Assembly: GCA_964492185.1 (NCBI GenBank)
Contig: CAZBJH010000147.1
Span: forward strand, 1-7,364
Reading direction: 5' to 3'
Length of the DNA stretch: 7,364 nt
DNA from: JAFGSZ01 sp964492185
GTDB taxonomy: Bacteria; Bacteroidota; Bacteroidia; Bacteroidales; UBA10428
The notes beneath the pieces are model-generated. The model was not told the origin of the DNA, ran no database searches, and saw only the letters and a list, made by a program, of their open reading frames with translations. Every line of letters begins with the position of its first letter. Position 1 is the stretch's first letter. This document shows, one piece after another, positions 6,307-7,364 of this stretch. A program made the translations under genes and the position numbers.

Positions 6307-6359
6307 GATAAGTTGAAAAATTGAAACTTAAGATACTATTGTTTCAAATTGTTTTACGA

Positions 6360-6476
6360 ATGAAACCAGATACAAATAACGAAAACAATAAAGCTATAAA
6401 TAAATCTATTGATTATATAAATGGACATCCTAACAAATTCATGGCATGGCTTTTTACTTGTGGCATGAAGCGTTAA
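6360..6476 (+). CDS. Candidate 38-residue small ORF upstream of the GNAT gene
   Basis: An ATG-to-TAA frame encodes 38 residues, beginning MKPDTNNENNKAINKSIDYI and ending FTCGMKR. It lies on the same strand and ends 24 bases before the GNAT start. The composition (Asn/Lys-rich, compatible with the local codon use) fits a Bacteroidota gene. INKSIDYINGH faintly recalls the first helix of AraC-type regulators (INK.IDYI..H), so it may be the broken start of such a gene. No family can be assigned, and an ORF this short can occur by chance in AT-rich DNA. Confidence 0.3.
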   Translation: MKPDTNNENNKAINKSIDYINGHPNKFMAWLFTCGMKR

Positions 6477-6477
6477 G

Positions 6478-6514
6478 AACGATGGAAAAATAATTAAACG
6501 ATGGAAAAAATAAT
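6478..6514 (+). repeat. Duplicated start region of the GNAT gene
   Basis: AACGATGGAAAAATAAT (6478-6494) is followed at once by a near-identical copy (6497-6514) that differs by one added A. Both contain ATGGAAAAA. In the first copy the frame reads M-E-K-stop; in the second the extra A opens the full GNAT frame (MEKII). The two ATGs are 19 bases apart, so the first is a minimal decoy start or a by-product of local duplication. Confidence 0.75.
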
Positions 6515-7298
6515 ACAGCTTACACCTGAAAATATTGACAAGGAACATATTTGTTGTGCATTCTCTGATAAGAAATGCCAAGATAGTTATCAAGCAAAAA
6601 AAGACTGGTTAAAAAAGGAATTTGACAATGGATATGTTTTTCGAAGAATCGATGCCAGGGCAAAAGTGTTTATTGAGTATGGACCGGCTGAAAAAGCCTG
6701 GGCTCCAATTGATGCACCAAATTATTTATTATTAAACTGTTTTTGGGTATCCGGACAATACAAAGGGAAAGGTTATGGCAAAGAATTACTGAGACTGGCG
6801 ATTGAAGATGTTAAAAATCAGGGAAGAGATGGATTAGTAACTGTTGTCGGCACAAAAAAATTCCATTTCATGAGTGACACAAAATGGTTATTAAAACAAG
6901 GATTTGAGACCTGTGAAAAATTACCATCAGGGTTTAGTTTGCTTGTGAAAAAGATAAATCCCAAAGCTGAAAATCCGAAATTTAGAAATTCAGTAGTAAG
7001 AGAAGATACCGTGAAAAAGAATGGATTGGTTGTTTATTATTCAAACCGTTGCCCATATTCCGAGTATCATGTAACGACTTCACTAACAGAAACAGCAGAA
7101 AAACGAAAATTGCCTTTAGAAATTATAAAATTGGAGACAATGGAACAAACACAATCAGCACCAACACCGGCAACGATTTTCAGCTTGTTCTATGATGGAA
7201 AATTTATTACAACAGATATCAGCGTATGTATGGATAGCAGATTTGATAAAATAGTAGATAAACAATTGAAACCCTCATCCTCAAGGAGTTTAATTTAA
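6501..7298 (+). CDS. GNAT-family N-acetyltransferase with C-terminal YoaP-like domain
   Basis: The 265-residue protein is a predicted cytoplasmic acetyl-CoA-dependent N-acetyltransferase; its substrate is unknown. Residues about 1-150 form the GNAT fold. The acetyl-CoA pyrophosphate-binding motif Q-x-x-G-x-G is QYKGKG at 86-91, preceded by the beta-4 strand LLLNCFWV (76-83) and followed by the helix GKELLRLAIEDV. Residues about 174-250 match the YoaP-like domain, a thioredoxin-like fold: LVVYYSNRCPYSEYHV with a single Cys-Pro at 184-185, then LPLEIIKLET, APTPATIFSLFYDGKFIT and FDKIV. This two-domain order and length are typical for GNAT proteins of the Bacillus YoaP type. The start at 6501 is preferred because the upstream ATG at 6482 ends after three codons. 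No signal peptide or membrane segment is present. The next frame, possibly an aldo/keto reductase, begins 32 bases after the stop. Confidence 0.88.
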   Translation: MEKIIQLTPENIDKEHICCAFSDKKCQDSYQAKKDWLKKEFDNGYVFRRIDARAKVFIEYGPAEKAWAPIDAPNYLLLNCFWVSGQYKGKGYGKELLRLAIEDVKNQGRDGLVTVVGTKKFHFMSDTKWLLKQGFETCEKLPSGFSLLVKKINPKAENPKFRNSVVREDTVKKNGLVVYYSNRCPYSEYHVTTSLTETAEKRKLPLEIIKLETMEQTQSAPTPATIFSLFYDGKFITTDISVCMDSRFDKIVDKQLKPSSSRSLI

Positions 7299-7313
7299 AT
7301 AGTATAAAGACAA

Positions 7314-7330
7314 CCGAGCGAAGCGAGCTC
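7314..7330. repeat. GAGCGAAGCGAG motif after the GNAT gene
   Basis: CCGAGCGAAGCGAGCTC lies between the GNAT stop and the next ATG. GAGC and GCTC can pair over seven bases. The core differs from the GAACGGAGTGAG core of the 29-bp repeat by three transitions, so the two are probably members of one intergenic repeat class. It is too weak to be called a terminator. Confidence 0.4.
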
Positions 7331-7364
7331 ATGAACACAATTAAAATAAATAATGGGGTGAATA
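7331..7364 (+). CDS. Start of a probable aldo/keto reductase, cut by the window edge
   Basis: An ATG opens the frame MNTIKINNGVN, which continues past the end of the window. The text closely resembles the opening of many bacterial aldo/keto reductases (M.T.KLNNGV.MP.LGFG), NADPH-dependent enzymes that reduce aldehydes and ketones. Only 11 residues are visible, so this is recognition of an N-terminal pattern and not of a domain. The start lies 32 bases beyond the GNAT stop on the same strand, so co-transcription is possible. Confidence 0.45.
   Translation, partial: MNTIKINNGVN

Larger units (their letters stand above)
5610..6359. other. Gene-free, repeat-bearing spacer
   Basis: I find no supportable gene in these 750 bases. 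They contain a ten-pair hairpin (5762-5789), a block of 29-bp tandem repeats in GC-richer DNA (5909-5986), and a nine-pair inverted repeat (6280-6306). The change of composition at about 5880-6010 and the lack of coding signal suggest a patchwork of old insertions or dispersed repeats. A minus-strand frame at 5806-6012 simply reads through the tandem repeats and is not a gene. Confidence 0.6.

Noticed and set aside
6354..6593. Minus-strand 79-codon frame overlapping the GNAT start
   Set aside because: Its hydrophobic text is the complement of the A-rich GNAT leader and of the small ORF. It has no start or domain support.

Overview
The window looks like chromosomal DNA of a Bacteroidota (Bacteroidetes) bacterium. 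The evidence is a large secreted protein with a C-terminal type IX secretion (Por) sorting domain, AT-rich DNA, starts without clear Shine-Dalgarno sequences, and one well-placed Bacteroidota-type promoter (TTTG, 19 bases, TATATTTA). The domain style would suit Marinilabiliales/Prolixibacteraceae-like marine or gut lineages, but the sequence alone does not fix the genus.

Layout, left to right. Positions 1 to about 543 hold the end of a decaying IS3-family insertion sequence on the minus strand: OrfA fused in frame to the start of OrfB, then a one-base frameshift. Positions 699-729 are a strong terminator. Positions 747-4391 (minus) encode a 1214-residue secreted protein: signal peptide, beta-trefoil-like domain, six cadherin-like sandwich repeats, two LamG-like domains and a T9SS sorting tail. 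Its probable promoter is at 4498-4528. Positions 4762-5609 (minus) carry a lipoprotein gene of the DUF6544 type that is cut in two by a one-base frameshift in an A-run. From 5610 to 6359 there is no convincing gene; the stretch holds hairpins and a 29-bp tandem repeat. A 38-codon candidate ORF at 6360-6476 precedes a GNAT acetyltransferase with a C-terminal YoaP-like thioredoxin-fold domain (6501-7298, plus). The last 34 bases open a reading frame that resembles the start of an aldo/keto reductase.

The genes do not form an obvious pathway. The left part looks like a single-gene surface or secreted adhesin/glycan-binding locus between independent signals. The right part looks like small accessory genes separated by repeat-rich spacers. 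I see no CRISPR array, tRNA or rRNA, and no strong case for a new multi-gene system. The points most worth checking are the two homopolymer frameshifts (DUF6544 gene and IS3 OrfA/OrfB), the duplicated start region of the GNAT gene, and a GAACG-type repeat that recurs after genes.
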